A stretch of DNA of 33,583 bases from SIG588 sp045599305 (lineage in GTDB: Bacteria > Bacillota > Clostridia > Oscillospirales > Acutalibacteraceae), in assembly GCA_045599305.1 (NCBI GenBank), contig JAZRVU010000075.1, positions 1 through 33,583 on the forward strand. The letters run 5' to 3'. Made by a program: the position numbers and the translations under genes. The notes under the pieces are model-generated. The model made no database searches, was not told the DNA's origin, and saw only the letters and a list, made by a program, of their open reading frames with translations. Positions 32,109-33,583 of the stretch are shown here, one piece after another. The stretch's first letter is position 1, and every line of letters starts with the position of its first letter.

Positions 32109-33569
32109 ATGCCGGAGAAGAATCAGATCGTGGAACTCACCGTCACCGCCATGTCGTCCGAGGGCAGCGGTATCGCCCGTCTGCCCGCAGACGGCGCGGA
32201 CGGCGGCATGGCGGTATTCATACCGGGCACTGCGGTAGGGGATTGTATCCTCTGCCGCATTTTGCGTGTGGAAAAGCGGATGGCCTATGGCCGCGTGGAA
32301 GAACTGCTCGAGCCGTCGGAAGATCGCCTGTCTGCTGCCGATTGTGCGGTGGCCGCGCCATGCGGCGGCTGTGTGTTCCGCCATGTCACCTATGAGGCGG
32401 AACTGCGCTATAAGTGGCAGCGGGTCGCCGATGCCCTGCAGCGTATCGGCGGACTGGATATCCGGCCGGAGCCGATCGTGGGCGGTGTGCCGGAGCGCTA
32501 CCGCAATAAGGCACAGTATCCCGTTGCCGCGGGCGACAAACGCATGGTGTTCGGCTTTTATGCGCCCCGCAGTCACCGCATCGTGGAACAACGCGACTGC
32601 CTGCTGCAGCCGGCGGAATTTGCCGATATTCTGGAGCGCGTGGATCAATGGGCCGTGGCCGCCGGCGTGACGGCGTATGACGAACGCACCGGAACCGGTC
32701 TGCTTCGCCATGTCTACATCCGCAAAGCGCAGGCCACCGGGCAGATCATGGTCTGCCTTGTCTGCACCGGCGGCCGTCTGCCGCAGACAAAGGAGCTGGT
32801 AGCGCTCCTGCGGGAGGTGCCGGGGGTGTGCTCCGTGGTGGTCAACCTGAACCGTGCCGATACCAATGTGGTGCTCGGAAACGAGGAGTTCCCGCTTTTC
32901 GGTGAGCCGGCTATCACGGATCGGCTGTGCGGGCTGGAGTTTTTTCTGTCGCCCCGCTCGTTCTATCAGGTCAATCACGATCAGGCTGAGCGGTTGTATG
33001 CGCTGGCGGCAGAGGCCGCGGCGCTCACCGGCAGGGAAACATTGCTGGATCTCTACTGCGGAACAGGAACGATCGGGCTTTCCATGGCTCATGCGGCCGG
33101 CCGTCTCATCGGGGTGGAGGTCGTGGCACCGGCGGTGGAGGATGCCCGCCGCAACGCCGAACGCAACGGGGTGACCAACGCCCGCTTCATCTGCGCCGAC
33201 GCCGGCGAAGCCGCCGCTCGTCTGAAAAATGAGGGGATCCGTCCCGATGTGGTGGTGATCGACCCGCCGCGTAAGGGCTGTGCGCCGGACGTGGTGGAGA
33301 CGATCGCCGCGATGCAGCCCGCCCGCGTGGTCTATGTATCGTGCGATCCGGCCACGCTGGCGCGCGATCTGAAACTGTTCGCAGAACGCGGTTATCAGAC
33401 GAAAAAGGCCACACCGGTGGATATGTTCCCCCGTACCGCCCATGTGGAGACGGTGGTTCAACTGCTTAGAAAAAGACCGGATGATCATGTACGCATTACG
33501 ATGGATATGGAAGACTTCGACCTCACAAAGTCTGAAACCAAGGCTACATACGAGGAAATTAAGGCATAA
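32109..33569 (+). CDS. rlmD: 23S rRNA (uracil(1939)-C5)-methyltransferase RlmD/RumA with atypical tail
   Basis: This is a TrmA/RumA-family m5U methyltransferase. The 486-aa protein has an N-terminal TRAM RNA-binding domain (IVELTVTAMSSEGSGIAR), 4Fe-4S cysteines (DCAVAAPCGGC), the SAM-binding region LLDLYCGTGTIGLSMA and motif IDPPRKGC. The catalytic Cys lies in VYVSCDPATLARDL, and the usual end is PVDMFPRTAHVETVVQL. About 30 residues follow that are not part of the standard fold (HVRITMDMEDFDL, then KSETKATYEEIKA). Their DNA (from about 33470) is visibly more AT-rich than the rest. The stop TAA at 33567 sits where related tails continue A-Y-V, 14 nt before the window edge. An exact U1939 specificity is assumed from the family. 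Confidence 0.92.
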   Translation: MPEKNQIVELTVTAMSSEGSGIARLPADGADGGMAVFIPGTAVGDCILCRILRVEKRMAYGRVEELLEPSEDRLSAADCAVAAPCGGCVFRHVTYEAELRYKWQRVADALQRIGGLDIRPEPIVGGVPERYRNKAQYPVAAGDKRMVFGFYAPRSHRIVEQRDCLLQPAEFADILERVDQWAVAAGVTAYDERTGTGLLRHVYIRKAQATGQIMVCLVCTGGRLPQTKELVALLREVPGVCSVVVNLNRADTNVVLGNEEFPLFGEPAITDRLCGLEFFLSPRSFYQVNHDQAERLYALAAEAAALTGRETLLDLYCGTGTIGLSMAHAAGRLIGVEVVAPAVEDARRNAERNGVTNARFICADAGEAAARLKNEGIRPDVVVIDPPRKGCAPDVVETIAAMQPARVVYVSCDPATLARDLKLFAERGYQTKKATPVDMFPRTAHVETVVQLLRKRPDDHVRITMDMEDFDLTKSETKATYEEIKA

Positions 33570-33583
33570 GTGGTGATGTGCTA

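Noticed and set aside
1..33583. CRISPR arrays, tRNA, rRNA, insertion sequences, prophage
   Set aside because: No regularly spaced repeats, cloverleaf-like genes, transposases or phage genes were seen on either strand by reading.

Overview
The window comes from the chromosome of a moderately GC-rich, spore-forming Firmicute, most likely a gut clostridium near the Oscillospirales/Ruminococcaceae. This rests on the V/A-type ATPase fragment at the left edge, the Bacillus-like yicC-remA-gmk-rpoZ-priA-def-fmt-rsmB-rlmN-prpC-prkC-rsgA gene order, sporulation genes (spoVM and a sipL-type gene), GGAGG-type ribosome binding sites with many GTG/TTG starts, and sigma-A promoters with 17-nt spacers. It is a dense housekeeping region. 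No tRNA, rRNA, CRISPR array, insertion sequence or prophage was seen.

Layout. 1-2653: the end of a V-ATPase subunit D gene, a terminator, then proC-rsmD-coaD and a coiled-coil protein gene. 2689-5654: rlmB and a 711-aa membrane protein that reads as a catalytically dead relative of P-type ATPases. 5668-7911: a monocistronic EF-G-like translational GTPase. 7921-8582: a small membrane protein with a C-terminal zinc ribbon. 8630-21522: a long, tightly packed run of 13 genes for nucleotide metabolism, replication restart, initiator-tRNA and N-terminal formyl processing, rRNA modification, and the PP2C phosphatase/PASTA kinase/RsgA signalling module. 21606-23491: a short sporulation segment with a 47-aa cysteine-rich membrane peptide, a 29-aa SpoVM and a SipL-like SPOCS/LysM coat-morphogenesis protein. 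23493-25917: an ArsR/SmtB metal sensor facing a His-rich Zn/Cd P-type ATPase, with a shared bidirectional terminator and a long palindromic operator at the ATPase promoter. 25895-28128 (minus strand): a two-gene radical-SAM/DUF4130 operon of a putative DNA repair or modification family, with two LexA-type SOS boxes on its promoter. 28184-33569: a DUF368 (PopT-type) polyprenyl-phosphate transporter, a CotH/lamin-tail lipoprotein, and rlmD with an unusual C-terminal tail.

The strongest leads are: (a) the radical SAM + DUF4130 operon, whose promoter carries two LexA-like boxes 21 bp apart, which ties an uncharacterised system to the DNA damage response; (b) an easily missed 29-aa spoVM next to sipL, grouping two parts of the SpoIVA coat-anchoring machinery; (c) the pseudo-P-type ATPase; (d) substituted catalytic-motif residues in CoaD (TxGH to TxVH) and the EF-G paralog (NKxD to NFMD); and (e) a compositionally different 3' tail on rlmD, possibly the edge of an integrative element.
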